Assembly (NCBI GenBank): GCA_046331705.1
Contig: JAXLQJ010000007.1
Coordinates: forward strand, 62,001 to 126,000
Direction: 5' to 3'
Origin: JADJOY01 sp046331705 [NCBI: bacterium]
Lineage (GTDB): Bacteria > JADJOY01
Length of the DNA stretch: 64,000 bases
Below the pieces are notes generated by a model. It was not told the origin of the DNA. It searched no databases and saw only the letters and a list, made by a program, of their open reading frames with translations. The translations under genes were made by a program, and so were the position numbers. Shown piece after piece: positions 18,888 to 28,298 of the stretch. Every line of letters starts with the position of its first letter. Position 1 is the stretch's first letter.

Positions 18888-21800
18888 TCACACGTGGATG
18901 TCGACGGCGGTGGGGACGAACGAGAGCCGAACTCGGGTCTCGGAAGGCGCGAGCAGCAGCGGACGACCCTCCACGAGCACCCGCCGCAGCGGGCGATCGA
19001 GCGGCGAGACCAGCTCGATTCCGCCGGGCGGGGTGCGCAATCCGGGCTCGAACGCGAAGCGCACCACTTCCCCGTCCCCGTTCGGTGAGGCCGTGGCCGT
19101 GATCGTCACGGTCAGCGCTCCGTAGTGGGTCGGCAGCGCGCGCACCTGCACGCCGGCGGGGTCGCGGGCCCATTCCGCCGGAATTCCCGCGCCCAGCACC
19201 AGTGCGGCGTCGCGCTCGCGCTCGTACGCGATCAAGCGCCGGACGGTGCGCAGAAAGCTCGACGCGACCCACCCGTGGGGAAGGTCGCCCAGGAACCGTG
19301 CTGCGCGCTGCTCGCGCCACGCGACCTCCGGCCATTGGCACCAGGCTGGTGGGCGCTGATCGCCGAGCAGCCAGTCGAGCTGTGCCAAGGCACGATCCTT
19401 CCAGCCGAGCCGAAGCAGCGCCGTGGCGTTGCGGATCTCGTACGGCGTGTAACCATCGTTGGGCGCGCGGCCCGCACGTCGCGCCTCGAGCTCGGCCCAG
19501 TAGCGCTCGAAGGTGTGGACGAGCGCCGCCCGGGGGAACCGCTCCGCTTCCTCGCACGGATCGAACGCGATCGACGTGGAGGTGGGATCGAAATCGGCCA
19601 GCTCGACCGAGCCGGGAATGAAGTCGATCCCGGCTCGGTCGATCGTGGCCGCCACGGCGGCGTGCAAGTCGCGCCGCAAAGAGTCGCGAAGGGAGCCGAT
19701 GCGCTCGGCCTCGCCGCGCTCTCCGAGCACCTCCGCCGCGTACGCGGCATCGGTGAGGCCGCGAACCGCGAAGAGGTCGTCCCAGAACGAATGCACGGGT
19801 TGCGAGGAGTAGCCCTCGTGGCTGATCGACTGCGGCAACAGCCCGAAGCAACCGCGCGCGCGAGCCGACTCGTCGAGTCGGGTCGCGCGCAGCGCCGCGA
19901 TCGCATCCACGGCCCGCCGGACACGCGGCCAGAGCTCGCGCAGGAATCCCGCGTCGCCGGAGAGGCGATAGACCTCCACCACACCCCACGCGAGCTGACC
20001 GTGGGAATCGTGCTCGGCCACGGGGTCGATGCCCGCATGATCCACGGCGCAAGGCACGCGGCCATCGGCGTGCTGAAACGGCGCATACCAGCGCAGAAAC
20101 GCGCGCGCTTCGTCGACGAAGCCCAGCTCCGCCAGCGCCGTGCCGGTGAGCGTGCCGTCGCGAATCCACGAGCGCCGGTAGCAGCGCGGCCCCGGTTGGA
20201 TGCGTGGGCCGTCGCGATTGAGCAAGATCCAGCCCAGCGACGCACGCAGGCTGTCGCGAAAGCGCGCTGCGGCGGGCGGCAGCGCGATGGGGAGCGCGGC
20301 GAGTCGCGCGCGAAACGCGTCCCGCGCTGCGGCGAAGCGTTCGTCCGCCCATCCAGGCGCCTGGATCGCGCTCGCGACCCGACCGGTCGAGCGCGGCACG
20401 GCGATCGCGACGGTCTCGGTGGCGCCAGGCGCGACCCGGAGGTCGTACGCGAGCGCGCCTTCGGCGAAGCCGAGGGGATCGTCGATCTCGGTCTCCTTCG
20501 GAAAGCCGCCGGCGAAGATCGTCTCGAGCCCATCGTCGGTGGCGGCGGCGCCGAAACGGCTGGGTGGCGTCACCAGCACCAGCTCGTGGTCATCGACGAC
20601 GATCCGATCGCCACGCCGCGCGAGGCGATGGATCGGCGCCACCGCCGGCAGCACGTTGAGGCTCTGCCACGCGGGCGTCACCTGATAGGGGCGGATCGCG
20701 ATCACCAGCCGAATCGATCGCTCGCGGGCAGCGCGATGGCTGACCCGATAGCGAGCGACGAGCACGCGTTGGTCGCTCGGACCGGTGGCGCACGCGCTCG
20801 CCTCGAGCACGAGATCGCCGGCGCTCCACGTCACCGTGGGCATCGGCAGCGAGCCGTCGACGAGCGCTGGAGTCGCCGTCACGTCCGCCCAGCTCAGCAC
20901 GGTGCCGTCGCAGACCAGGAAGGGTTCCAGCGTGAACCCCTCGGCGGCGACCTCGAGCGCACCATCCTCGCTCAGCAGCGCCTTCTCCGCATCCGCATCG
21001 CCACCTGCGATCGCCCAGTACGCCTGCTCGCCGAGCAAGTGGCGCGGATAGCGTCCGCGCTGCGCGGCCTCGGCGCGGATCGACGCCCAGGCGGCAGGTG
21101 AGAGCACGCGCTCGATGGGCACGATCGCCACACGACGCACCGCGAGCGCCGCGCCCGCGACCCGCCCGAGCTCGAGGCGCAGCCGACGCGCCTCGCCTTC
21201 CCCTCGCGCCAGCCACCGACTCGGCTGAGGGCCGCCCTCGTCCTCGCCGACCACGCTCCATTCGTCTCCGGCCGCGGCGTCGGAGGCGAGCACGCGACTG
21301 GGCGGAAACGGGCCTCTGCCGTCCAACTCGACGAGCACACCGCCCCATTCGCGCAACGCGCCGAGGTCGAGCTCGAGCGCCGGCGCCGGATCGCTGGGCG
21401 CGGGACACCAGGGCTCGGCGCGTGCAGCGTGAGCGATCGAGCTCGCCCCGTGCGGGTTCGCAGCGCTCGACGCCCGCGCCGCCACCACCCGCGGCGGGCC
21501 TTTCACGTCCTCGCGGGCGGCGATCTCGAGCTTCTCGATCCAGAGCGTCCCGGCCCCGCCCCGCCCCGCGGCGAGCGCGATCTCGATGGCGCCGATCTCG
21601 CGCGGCGGCGCGCCGCTCGCCGGCCCCCACGCGAAGCCGAGCGCCGAGCGCCGCAGCACGATCGTCGTGGTCTCGGCGCAGGGGCCGATCGCCTGACGCC
21701 ACCACCACACGTTGGCGTTGGTCGGATCGACGAGCTTGAGCTGGAACTGATTGGGAGCGAGCGCTGCGCGTACGGTGAGGCGCGCGACGTAATGGGACGG

Positions 21801-22037
21801 CATCGCGAATCGCAGCTCGCGCCGCGCGATCACCCAGCTGGTCGATCCCGCGAGGTCGAAGTCGAAACGCAGCGCCAGCCCCGCCGCCGTCGCCTCGCCC
21901 CGCACCGCTGCCGTCGAGCCCGGTGCGGCGTGCGTCACCCAGCTCGCGACCTCGCCGGGCGTCGCCCGCGCCGAATCCCAGATCGCGCTCAGCGGCGGCT
22001 CGTTCACGGCGATGGCTCCCGCAGCGTCACGCGACAC
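18888..22037 (-). CDS. Six-hairpin glycosidase-like protein with discoidin-like module
   Basis: The 1049-residue protein has an N-terminal beta-rich carbohydrate-binding-like region (about 50-180) and a coagulation factor 5/8 (discoidin)-like module (about 190-310). A beta-sandwich follows, then an alpha/alpha six-hairpin barrel from about 590 to 960. The barrel contains RRSWIRDGTLTGTALAELGF near residue 620 and HSFWDDLFAVRGL near 752, as in glucoamylase/trehalase-like glycosidases. No signal peptide is visible at the chosen start, so it may be cytosolic or depend on the adjacent exporter. Its start overlaps the end of the ABC transporter gene by 11 bases. Hydrolysis or phosphorolysis of a glycoside is inferred; the substrate is unknown. 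Confidence 0.7.
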   Translation of the reverse strand: MSRDAAGAIAVNEPPLSAIWDSARATPGEVASWVTHAAPGSTAAVRGEATAAGLALRFDFDLAGSTSWVIARRELRFAMPSHYVARLTVRAALAPNQFQLKLVDPTNANVWWWRQAIGPCAETTTIVLRRSALGFAWGPASGAPPREIGAIEIALAAGRGGAGTLWIEKLEIAAREDVKGPPRVVAARASSAANPHGASSIAHAARAEPWCPAPSDPAPALELDLGALREWGGVLVELDGRGPFPPSRVLASDAAAGDEWSVVGEDEGGPQPSRWLARGEGEARRLRLELGRVAGAALAVRRVAIVPIERVLSPAAWASIRAEAAQRGRYPRHLLGEQAYWAIAGGDADAEKALLSEDGALEVAAEGFTLEPFLVCDGTVLSWADVTATPALVDGSLPMPTVTWSAGDLVLEASACATGPSDQRVLVARYRVSHRAARERSIRLVIAIRPYQVTPAWQSLNVLPAVAPIHRLARRGDRIVVDDHELVLVTPPSRFGAAATDDGLETIFAGGFPKETEIDDPLGFAEGALAYDLRVAPGATETVAIAVPRSTGRVASAIQAPGWADERFAAARDAFRARLAALPIALPPAAARFRDSLRASLGWILLNRDGPRIQPGPRCYRRSWIRDGTLTGTALAELGFVDEARAFLRWYAPFQHADGRVPCAVDHAGIDPVAEHDSHGQLAWGVVEVYRLSGDAGFLRELWPRVRRAVDAIAALRATRLDESARARGCFGLLPQSISHEGYSSQPVHSFWDDLFAVRGLTDAAYAAEVLGERGEAERIGSLRDSLRRDLHAAVAATIDRAGIDFIPGSVELADFDPTSTSIAFDPCEEAERFPRAALVHTFERYWAELEARRAGRAPNDGYTPYEIRNATALLRLGWKDRALAQLDWLLGDQRPPAWCQWPEVAWREQRAARFLGDLPHGWVASSFLRTVRRLIAYERERDAALVLGAGIPAEWARDPAGVQVRALPTHYGALTVTITATASPNGDGEVVRFAFEPGLRTPPGGIELVSPLDRPLRRVLVEGRPLLLAPSETRVRLSFVPTAVDIHV

Positions 22038-23784
22038 GGAACGTGATCGGCTCGTGATCGTGCGGGGTGAGGACCCAGCGGCGGTGGTGGTGCTCGGCGA
22101 CTCCGGGCCGATACGCGATCGAGATCACCCCCGAGCGCGGCAAGCGCGACGCCAGCAGCTGGTAGTAGCGGCGCTCGCGCTCCTCGTCGAGGGCGGTGGT
22201 CGCTTGATCGAGGAAGATCCACTCGGGCTCGTGCAGCAGCGTGCGCGCCAAGCCCAGCCATTGCTGCTGGACCGGCGTCAGGTATTGATCCCACGGCTTG
22301 TGCTCGTCGAGGTGCGCCGCGAGGTGCTCGAGCTCGACCAGGCGCAGCAGCTCGCGCACGTCGTCGTCGGGAAAGGGACCGTCGGAGTCGGGGTGGTTCA
22401 TCACCGCGCGCAACGACGCGATCGGCAGGTACGGCCGCTGGGAGACGAAGTGGAGCCGCCCGTGGGCGGGGATCTCGATCACCCCGGCCCCGAACGGCCA
22501 CATGCCCGCGATCGCACGCAGCAGCGCGGTCTTGCCCACGCCGGACGGCCCGGAGATCGCGACCCGCTCGCCGGGCGAGAGCGTCGCGTTGGCGCCAGTG
22601 ACGAGCACCCGCCCGCCCGGCACCTCGATGCGCACGTCGCGCAGGCGGATCTCGGTGTGGTTCGTCAGCTCGATGCGGATGCGCCCGCCCAGGCTGAGCT
22701 CGAGCTCGGTCTTGTCCATGAGGTCCGCGAACGTCGAGAGCCGCTCGATGCTGGCGCGCCAGCGCGCGATCTCCTGGTACGCGTTCACGAACCACGTGAG
22801 CGCCCCCGAGACCTGGCCGTACGCGATCCGCACCTGGGCCAGCGCTCCCAGCGTCAACGCACCCGAGAACACCGCCGGCGCGGACGCGAGCATCGGGATG
22901 AGCCCGTTGAGCTGGCCCACACCGCCGGTGAGCAGCGTGAGGTTCCGCTGCGCGCGGATCAGCTCGAGCCAGTTGTCGAGCACCGAGCGAAAACGCGTCA
23001 TCGCGGCGCGACGCTCGAAGTCCTCGCCGCGCGAGAAGGCGATCGCCTCGATGTTGTCGCGGAAGCGCACCAGCGAGTAGCGGAAATCCGCCTCGAACCG
23101 CAGCCGATCGTAGTTGATCGGCACCAGCCGACGCCCCGTGAGGTGGGTGATCCACATGGCGAACAAGGCGTAGCCGATGGCCACCCACATCAGGAATCCA
23201 GGCACGTGGTAGTCCTGGCCATGGATCGAGATCGGCCAGTCGCGCGAGAGCCCCCACAGGAGCCCGCCGAACGAGAGCAGCGTCGCCAGCGCCGACAGCA
23301 GCGAGAGCGAGAGACCGAGCGCGCTCGCGACGAAATCGCGGATGTCCTCGGCGATCCGCTGGTCGGGATTGTCCATCTCGCCGCGGTGCAGCTCCGCCTG
23401 ACAGAACGCGTGCCGATTGACCCAGCGCTGCAGGTAGTGGGCGGTCACGTTCTGCCGCCAGCGCACCTCGAGGTACTGACGGATGTAGATGCGCAACGTG
23501 GTCATGAGCAGGAACACGAACGACACGACCACGAACAGCACCACGGCCTCGCCGAACGCGGAAGGCGAGCTCATCTGGAACGAGTCCAGGATCTTGCCTT
23601 CCGCCGACGCGATCAGCACCGTTCCGTAGACCGCGCCGAGCTCCATCGCCGCCGCGAGCCCGAGCATGACCGCCGCCCAGGTCGCCTCGGGCGCGCTCCA
23701 GTAGATGACCAGCAATCGCCACAGATTGTGAGCGAATCTGCGGTCGAACCGCGTGCCGGCGCGTCCGTTCGACATCGTGCTCAC
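22027..23784 (-). CDS. ABC transporter, fused membrane and ATPase domains (YddA/SbmA-like), unusual nucleotide-binding motifs
   Basis: The 585-residue half-transporter has six membrane helices in residues 20-320, similar to the ABC_membrane_2 (SbmA/BacA/YddA) family. The C-terminal ATPase domain has Walker A GPSGVGKT near 412-419. The signature region reads LTPVQQQWLGLARTLL instead of LSGGQ-type, and Walker B is WIFLDQATTALDEE, with Gln where the catalytic Glu is expected. Both changes are clear in the nucleotide sequence. ATP hydrolysis may be slow or need a partner. The gene overlaps the glycosidase-like gene downstream by 11 bases, suggesting a linked function. The 227 bases upstream hold no gene and probably contain its promoter. 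Confidence 0.78.
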   Translation of the reverse strand: MSTMSNGRAGTRFDRRFAHNLWRLLVIYWSAPEATWAAVMLGLAAAMELGAVYGTVLIASAEGKILDSFQMSSPSAFGEAVVLFVVVSFVFLLMTTLRIYIRQYLEVRWRQNVTAHYLQRWVNRHAFCQAELHRGEMDNPDQRIAEDIRDFVASALGLSLSLLSALATLLSFGGLLWGLSRDWPISIHGQDYHVPGFLMWVAIGYALFAMWITHLTGRRLVPINYDRLRFEADFRYSLVRFRDNIEAIAFSRGEDFERRAAMTRFRSVLDNWLELIRAQRNLTLLTGGVGQLNGLIPMLASAPAVFSGALTLGALAQVRIAYGQVSGALTWFVNAYQEIARWRASIERLSTFADLMDKTELELSLGGRIRIELTNHTEIRLRDVRIEVPGGRVLVTGANATLSPGERVAISGPSGVGKTALLRAIAGMWPFGAGVIEIPAHGRLHFVSQRPYLPIASLRAVMNHPDSDGPFPDDDVRELLRLVELEHLAAHLDEHKPWDQYLTPVQQQWLGLARTLLHEPEWIFLDQATTALDEERERRYYQLLASRLPRSGVISIAYRPGVAEHHHRRWVLTPHDHEPITFRVA

Positions 23785-24011
23785 CTGGTCGGGTTCGGCC
23801 GATCCCTTTCCTCACGTGTCGCGCGGAGCGAACGCAGAGGTATACGGCGACTCACGACCTCCGTGCCAGCGGAATCGATCGGCGCTGCACCGGCTCCGCT
23901 CGGCGGCGCCAGCGCGCCCGCGCCGCGCCGGACCACCGCCACGCGCTCGCCACGCCTACTCGAGACTTCGGCAGCTGGACGATCGACAGGAGCGCGAAAC
24001 GAGCACGCATG

Positions 24012-24782
24012 TCAGCCGAGAGCCAGGATCGCCGCGCCATAGGCTCCCATGAGCTGGGGCTCGGCGGGCACCACCACCGGCTCGCCGGCGATCTCACCCA
24101 GCATCGCGCGCACGGCGTCGTTCCGCGCGACCCCACCCGAGACCATGAGCGGTAGCTCGAGGCCGACGCCGCGGACCATGGCCGCGAGCCGACCGATGAG
24201 CGAGCGATGAAGCCCCTTGAGGATCGCTTCCAGCTCGGCGCCGTGGGCGATGAGCGAGATGATCTCGCTCTCGGCGAAGACCGTGCACGTGCTGCTGATC
24301 GCCTCTTCGCCACGCGCCGCGAGGGCGCGCGCGCCGAGCTCGGCGATCGGCACTCCCAGGCGGCTCGCGGTGTTCTCCAGGAACCGACCCGTGCCCGCGG
24401 CGCATTTGTCGTTCATCAGGAAGTCGACCGCGCGTCCGCCCTCACCCACGCGAATGACCTTCGAGTCCTGGCCGCCGATGTCCACCAACGTGCCGCGTCG
24501 CCCCAGCGCGGCGAAGACGCCGCGGGCGTGGCACGTGATCTCGGTCACCTGGCGCGAGACGTCCTTGACGAGCTTGCGGCCGTAACCGGTGGCGATCGCC
24601 GGGACGGCGCCGCCCGCCTTCACCTCGAGCCGCAGCGCGTCCAGCATCCGCGCCACCTGGTCTTCGACCCGGGGGGCCGCGGGCTCGATGGCGTGGCTGA
24701 GCAGCGAGCCGTCGGACGCGATGGCGACCAGCTTGGTGGTGGTCGACCCCGCGTCGATGCCGATCGCCGCGGCGCTCGTCAT
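24012..24782 (-). CDS. 2-hydroxyacyl-CoA dehydratase activase (ASKHA ATPase, Fe-S)
   Basis: The 256-residue protein belongs to the HgdC/BadF family. The homodimer holds one [4Fe-4S] cluster and uses ATP to inject an electron into the dehydratase. Visible motifs are the phosphate-binding GIDAGSTTTK at the N-terminus, DIGGQDSK, and the two cluster cysteines in DKCAAGTGRF and ISSTCTVFAESEI. The C-terminal motif SGGVARN is also present. Length matches the family (about 260). The ATG at 24782 overlaps the stop of the upstream dehydratase subunit gene in an ATGA; a longer frame to 24845 lies inside that gene. The activity implies low-oxygen conditions. Confidence 0.9.
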   Translation of the reverse strand: MTSAAAIGIDAGSTTTKLVAIASDGSLLSHAIEPAAPRVEDQVARMLDALRLEVKAGGAVPAIATGYGRKLVKDVSRQVTEITCHARGVFAALGRRGTLVDIGGQDSKVIRVGEGGRAVDFLMNDKCAAGTGRFLENTASRLGVPIAELGARALAARGEEAISSTCTVFAESEIISLIAHGAELEAILKGLHRSLIGRLAAMVRGVGLELPLMVSGGVARNDAVRAMLGEIAGEPVVVPAEPQLMGAYGAAILALG

Positions 24783-26197
24783 CCGCGCGCTTCCATCATC
24801 TCGACGAACGCCTCCAGCCGCGCGTTGCCCTGCTCGTCCGCCCACGCGCGCGGGTCCGAGTGATCCGCCTCGAGAAGCAGCGCGGGAAGGTCGAGCTCGC
24901 GGGCGAGCAGCTCGCGCTCGTCGATCTGCCCGAGCGAGTACGGCTTGCAGGAACGGTCCGAGTGCAGCACGGCGCCGTCGAGAGCGAACTCCTTCACCAT
25001 CCGCTTCATCACCCGCAGCTTGTCGGCGGGCGAGCGGTTCAGGATCGGGTGGAGGTAGACCTTGGCCATCGAGTCGAGGGGCTTGGTCGGATCGATCAGC
25101 GGCGCCAGCTCGCCCCAGGCGTAGGTGTACGTGGACACCACCACGTTCACCCCGTGCTGAGCGAGGAGCTTCGAGAAGCTGCCGATCCGGTACCAGATCG
25201 GGAGGTTGTCCCAGAGCACCCGGTAGCGCTCGTTCTTGACCGCGCCGATGCCCTTGGCGACTCGCGCGTCCAGCTCGGCCAGCATCCGGCGGTAGTAGGC
25301 CACGGTCACGGCGTCGCCCCGGAGATCCACGATCGGCCCCATGTGGATGAAGCCGTCGAACGCGGTCATCGGCGCCGGGCGGTGCTGCGAGCGGTCGAGC
25401 ACCTCGAGCCAGAGGTCCGCGGCGTCACGGGCGTGCTGAAGCACCGTCTCGAAGCGCTTCTCGTCGAGCGCCTTGCCCGCCACGCGCTCGGCTACCGGAA
25501 TGATCCCCTCGATCTGCCGCTTCACGTACTCGATCTGGTGCGGCTGCGCTTCGCCGTAGAGAAACGGCGTGTCGATGACCACCAACGGCACGCCGAAGAG
25601 ATCCGCCAGGTTTCGGTACCAGTAGAGGACCGTCTGGCAGATGTTCGTGCAGCACAGCAGCAGGTCCGGCCGCGGCAGGCGCCCCACCGGCGTCTTGCCG
25701 GAGAGCACGGTGCCCAGGTCCGTGCGGGCGTACGAGCACAGATCGCGCGAGAAGCCCGCGTTCTCGGCCTCGGTGGCGATCTCCTCGGTCTTGCGTCGCA
25801 CTCCGCACAGCGCCGCGTGGTTCTCCGGATAGATCAGGAAGAAGTCGAACGCCTTGAGGACCTCGGCGGGAGCGCCGCTGGTCACCCACGCGACCTTCCG
25901 GACACCGCTCGCGTAGCGCCCCTCCAGGTAGTGGCGCGTCATCAGCTCTTTCATCTGCGCCACGCACACCAGCGGCGGTGCGAGCAGGTCGGTGGGCTTG
26001 GGACGATGGCGCCGGATCGCGCGCTCGTCGCGCCAGCGCTGGATGCGCAGCGCCGGCTTGCCGAAGAGCTCGTAGCCGAAGAGATGCGCCAGGCGATTCG
26101 AGGGAGCGAACGCCGCCGCGGGCGCGATGGCGCCCGGTGACGAGCCGCGCGCGCTGGCGCCCGGGGCGACGGGAAGCGTCGAGGCGTTGGCGCTCAT
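24779..26197 (-). CDS. 2-hydroxyacyl-CoA dehydratase family subunit (D-family, larger)
   Basis: The 472-residue protein belongs to the HgdA/BcrB-type subunit family that binds a [4Fe-4S] cluster and the CoA ester. Signature features are PENHAALCGVRRK (Cys131), LLCCTNICQT (Cys182/183/187), a Rossmann-like segment ending VVIDTPF, and the late HSDRSCKPYSLGQ. The C-terminal LEADHSDPRAW and RLEAFVEMM are also family motifs. The first 30 residues are low-complexity Ala/Ser/Pro. The ATG at 26197 overlaps the stop of the partner subunit gene (ATGA), and its own stop overlaps the activase start. Ketyl-radical dehydration of a 2-hydroxyacyl-CoA is likely; the exact substrate is unknown. Confidence 0.87.
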   Translation of the reverse strand: MSANASTLPVAPGASARGSSPGAIAPAAAFAPSNRLAHLFGYELFGKPALRIQRWRDERAIRRHRPKPTDLLAPPLVCVAQMKELMTRHYLEGRYASGVRKVAWVTSGAPAEVLKAFDFFLIYPENHAALCGVRRKTEEIATEAENAGFSRDLCSYARTDLGTVLSGKTPVGRLPRPDLLLCCTNICQTVLYWYRNLADLFGVPLVVIDTPFLYGEAQPHQIEYVKRQIEGIIPVAERVAGKALDEKRFETVLQHARDAADLWLEVLDRSQHRPAPMTAFDGFIHMGPIVDLRGDAVTVAYYRRMLAELDARVAKGIGAVKNERYRVLWDNLPIWYRIGSFSKLLAQHGVNVVVSTYTYAWGELAPLIDPTKPLDSMAKVYLHPILNRSPADKLRVMKRMVKEFALDGAVLHSDRSCKPYSLGQIDERELLARELDLPALLLEADHSDPRAWADEQGNARLEAFVEMMEARG

Positions 26198-27279
26198 TGA
26201 AGCGTCTCCACGAACGCCTCGATCCGCGTCACCGCCTGCTGGCTCAAGCTCGGCACCAGCTCGTGCTCGATGTGGGTCATGGGATAGCCGGCTTCCGCGA
26301 GGTGGTGGCGAAGGCGCGGCAGATCGAAGAGCTCGGGCTCGCAGAACTTGACGCCGTAGACGAGCATCCCGCGCGCGCCGCTCGCCTGCATTCGCGTGAT
26401 CAGCTCGTGGGAGCGCACGGCGATGCGCGTCCCGCGCGTGGGATCGGCCGGACCGTCGAGGATCGCCTTGGCGACACGCTCGAGCGCGCTGCCCTTGTCG
26501 GGCATGTCGTAGACGCGCCGAAACCCGCACGCGAGGTCGTCCGCGACCACCGTGGCGCCGGCGGCGCGGATCGCGTCGAAGAGCGTCATCGGCTCGGTCA
26601 CGATTCCCGAGAGCAGGATCGGCACGCCGTCCGCCGGGCGCGGGTCGTGGCGCTCGACGGCGCCCGCGATGCGGATGAAGTCCTCGGAGGGCAGGTATTC
26701 CCGCGAGCGAACCAGGGTGTAGAACTCCCGATCGGTGAGCGGCAGACGAGCGCGATCGTGATAGAGCGCCGCGAGCGCCCGGATCGCCGCGGCCTCGGTG
26801 TCGAGCGCCACCTTCCAGTCGGCTTCGGTCGGCGTCTTGCCGGACATCGCCTCCAACTCGCGGCCGAGTCGCGCCAGCTCGTCCACGTAGTAGAGATAGT
26901 CCGCCTCGCGCCGGTCGCGTGGGTGATAGACGGTGAGCACCCGCTGCCGCGGCCGCACGAAATCACCGAGAACGGCGGCCATCCCCTGCATGGCGTCGCA
27001 CGTGTGCGGGACCAGCAGCCCATCCGCCACGTCGGCTCCGCCCGAGAGCAGAAACGACGTCGCCTTCACGACGATGTCGCAGGTGTACGCCTGGAAATGA
27101 CGCGCGCCCTGCGCCATGGGCGCTTCGGGCGGTCCCCACAGCTCCACCGGGTGGAAGCCGTACGCGCTCAGCAACGGCCGCGGGTAGTGGATCGGCAACA
27201 CCGCGATGATGCGTTTGCCCTCACCGCGCACCCGCTGGATCACCTCGGCGCGGCTGGGCAGCACCTCCGGCAACGACAT
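26194..27279 (-). CDS. 2-hydroxyacyl-CoA dehydratase family subunit (D-family, smaller)
   Basis: The 361-residue protein is the companion subunit. It has YTCDIVVKA (Cys67), VPHTCDAMQG (Cys94), ACGFRRVYD, and the C-terminal GVKFCEPELFDLPRLRHHL followed by IEHELVPSLSQQAVTRIEAF, all typical of the HgdB/BcrC family. The ATG at 27279 has a purine-rich GGGGGCGAG upstream; the open frame above it lacks family sequence. It is first in a tightly overlapping operon of three genes. Benzoyl-CoA reductase is less likely because that system carries two activase-type subunits and only one is present here. Confidence 0.87.
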   Translation of the reverse strand: MSLPEVLPSRAEVIQRVRGEGKRIIAVLPIHYPRPLLSAYGFHPVELWGPPEAPMAQGARHFQAYTCDIVVKATSFLLSGGADVADGLLVPHTCDAMQGMAAVLGDFVRPRQRVLTVYHPRDRREADYLYYVDELARLGRELEAMSGKTPTEADWKVALDTEAAAIRALAALYHDRARLPLTDREFYTLVRSREYLPSEDFIRIAGAVERHDPRPADGVPILLSGIVTEPMTLFDAIRAAGATVVADDLACGFRRVYDMPDKGSALERVAKAILDGPADPTRGTRIAVRSHELITRMQASGARGMLVYGVKFCEPELFDLPRLRHHLAEAGYPMTHIEHELVPSLSQQAVTRIEAFVETLQ

Positions 27280-27632
27280 GGCTCGCCCCCCTTCTCGAAC
27301 CCACGCACTCGCCGCTTCCTCATCAAGACGCGTGCCCGAACGCCGTTCGGCGGAGCGCGTGCCCGAGGCATGCCAATCCGCGTGCGACGCGCACGTTGCG
27401 CGCCGTCGTGGGATGTCGATCACCGAGTGACGCAACCGGCCGGTGACGTGCCGTCAGCGGCCATCCCACCGGCCGCACCGACCGGTGACGTCGGTCCAGA
27501 GCGAGTCCTCGGCGCACAGACACACGTTGCACGGATGACGGCGCCGGTGATAGCCCGGCGGACGATGCGCCCGCGAGCGGTAATCGGCACGCCGTCAGCG
27601 CGGGAATCGCGGTCCGAGCCGAGCGCACGGAC
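27280..27632. other. Divergent intergenic region, no gene seen
   Basis: These 353 bases lie between the start of the dehydratase operon (minus) and the small zinc-ribbon membrane protein (plus). There is a small palindrome GTGCG-acg-CGCAC near 27384-27396. A repeated CCGGTGACGT occurs near 27440 and 27482, the second copy inside an inverted repeat GACCG-N7-CGGTC. These could be regulatory, but no promoter elements are clear. Confidence 0.4.
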
Positions 27633-28223
27633 ATGAACGTCGCCACCGGCCTCGCGCTCGTCTGGGAGATCGATCCCGGCGACCCACGCCGCCGCGCCCG
27701 CGCCACGGAGGTGCTCGTATCGTCCTCCGAGGTGCCCTTTCCACCCCTCTGCCCCGCCTGCCTCGGACCCGCGACCACGATCGTGGAGGTGAGCTACGAG
27801 GCGAGCGTACGCGGCAACCGCCGCTGCTGCCGCGTTCCCCATTGCGCGGCGTGCGCCGCCGAGATCGCCCGCCGCGCGCGCCGGGTGGGGGTGGGCTTCG
27901 CGAGTGCCTTCGTCGCGCAGCTGGCCGTGGCGTGGCTCACCGGCGCTCTAGCGATGCGGTTCGCGATGGCGGCCGATCCCCTGCCCGGCCTGGTCGTGGC
28001 GACGAAGGCGCTGCCGACCGCGGTGGCGCCCGTGGTGCTGCGCTGGATCTGGCTCGCGTATCGGCGCTGCTGGTACCTGGGCGTTCGCATCGTCGGCGCC
28101 GATCCCGTGGGGACACGGGTTCACCTGGCCATCGACGAGCCCGCCTATGTCGCCGAGCTGCTGCGCCTCGATCCCACCGCGCGGGTCGTCGCCCGTCGTG
28201 GACCCACTCGGTCGAGTCGCTGA
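27633..28223 (+). CDS. Small zinc-ribbon membrane protein of unknown function
   Basis: The 196-residue protein has a cysteine-rich segment in residues 35-75 (CPAC, then RRCCRVPHCAAC), consistent with a zinc ribbon. Two membrane helices follow, around residues 85-110 and 115-140, then a soluble tail with a WYLGVRIVGADPVGTRV-type stretch. Similar zinc-ribbon plus two-helix proteins are widespread and uncharacterised. It is followed by the SulP gene 75 bases later on the same strand. Start choice is not strongly supported. Real coding is judged from regular membrane segments and paired cysteines. Confidence 0.6.
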   Translation: MNVATGLALVWEIDPGDPRRRARATEVLVSSSEVPFPPLCPACLGPATTIVEVSYEASVRGNRRCCRVPHCAACAAEIARRARRVGVGFASAFVAQLAVAWLTGALAMRFAMAADPLPGLVVATKALPTAVAPVVLRWIWLAYRRCWYLGVRIVGADPVGTRVHLAIDEPAYVAELLRLDPTARVVARRGPTRSSR

Positions 28224-28298
28224 GCGCGACGCCCGTCGTCGACCGCCGCGCTCGGAGCAAGCTTGTTCCCGAGCGACCGAAACCGCTAGCCTCGAAGG

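Noticed and set aside
22012-24042. 676-codon plus-strand open frame opposite the ABC transporter
   Set aside because: The minus-strand gene has Walker A and membrane segments; the plus-strand frame has neither motif nor hydrophobic pattern.
24012-27279. Benzoyl-CoA reductase (BcrABCD-type) operon
   Set aside because: Only one activase-type gene is present instead of two, and the order fits 2-hydroxyacyl-CoA dehydratase plus activase.
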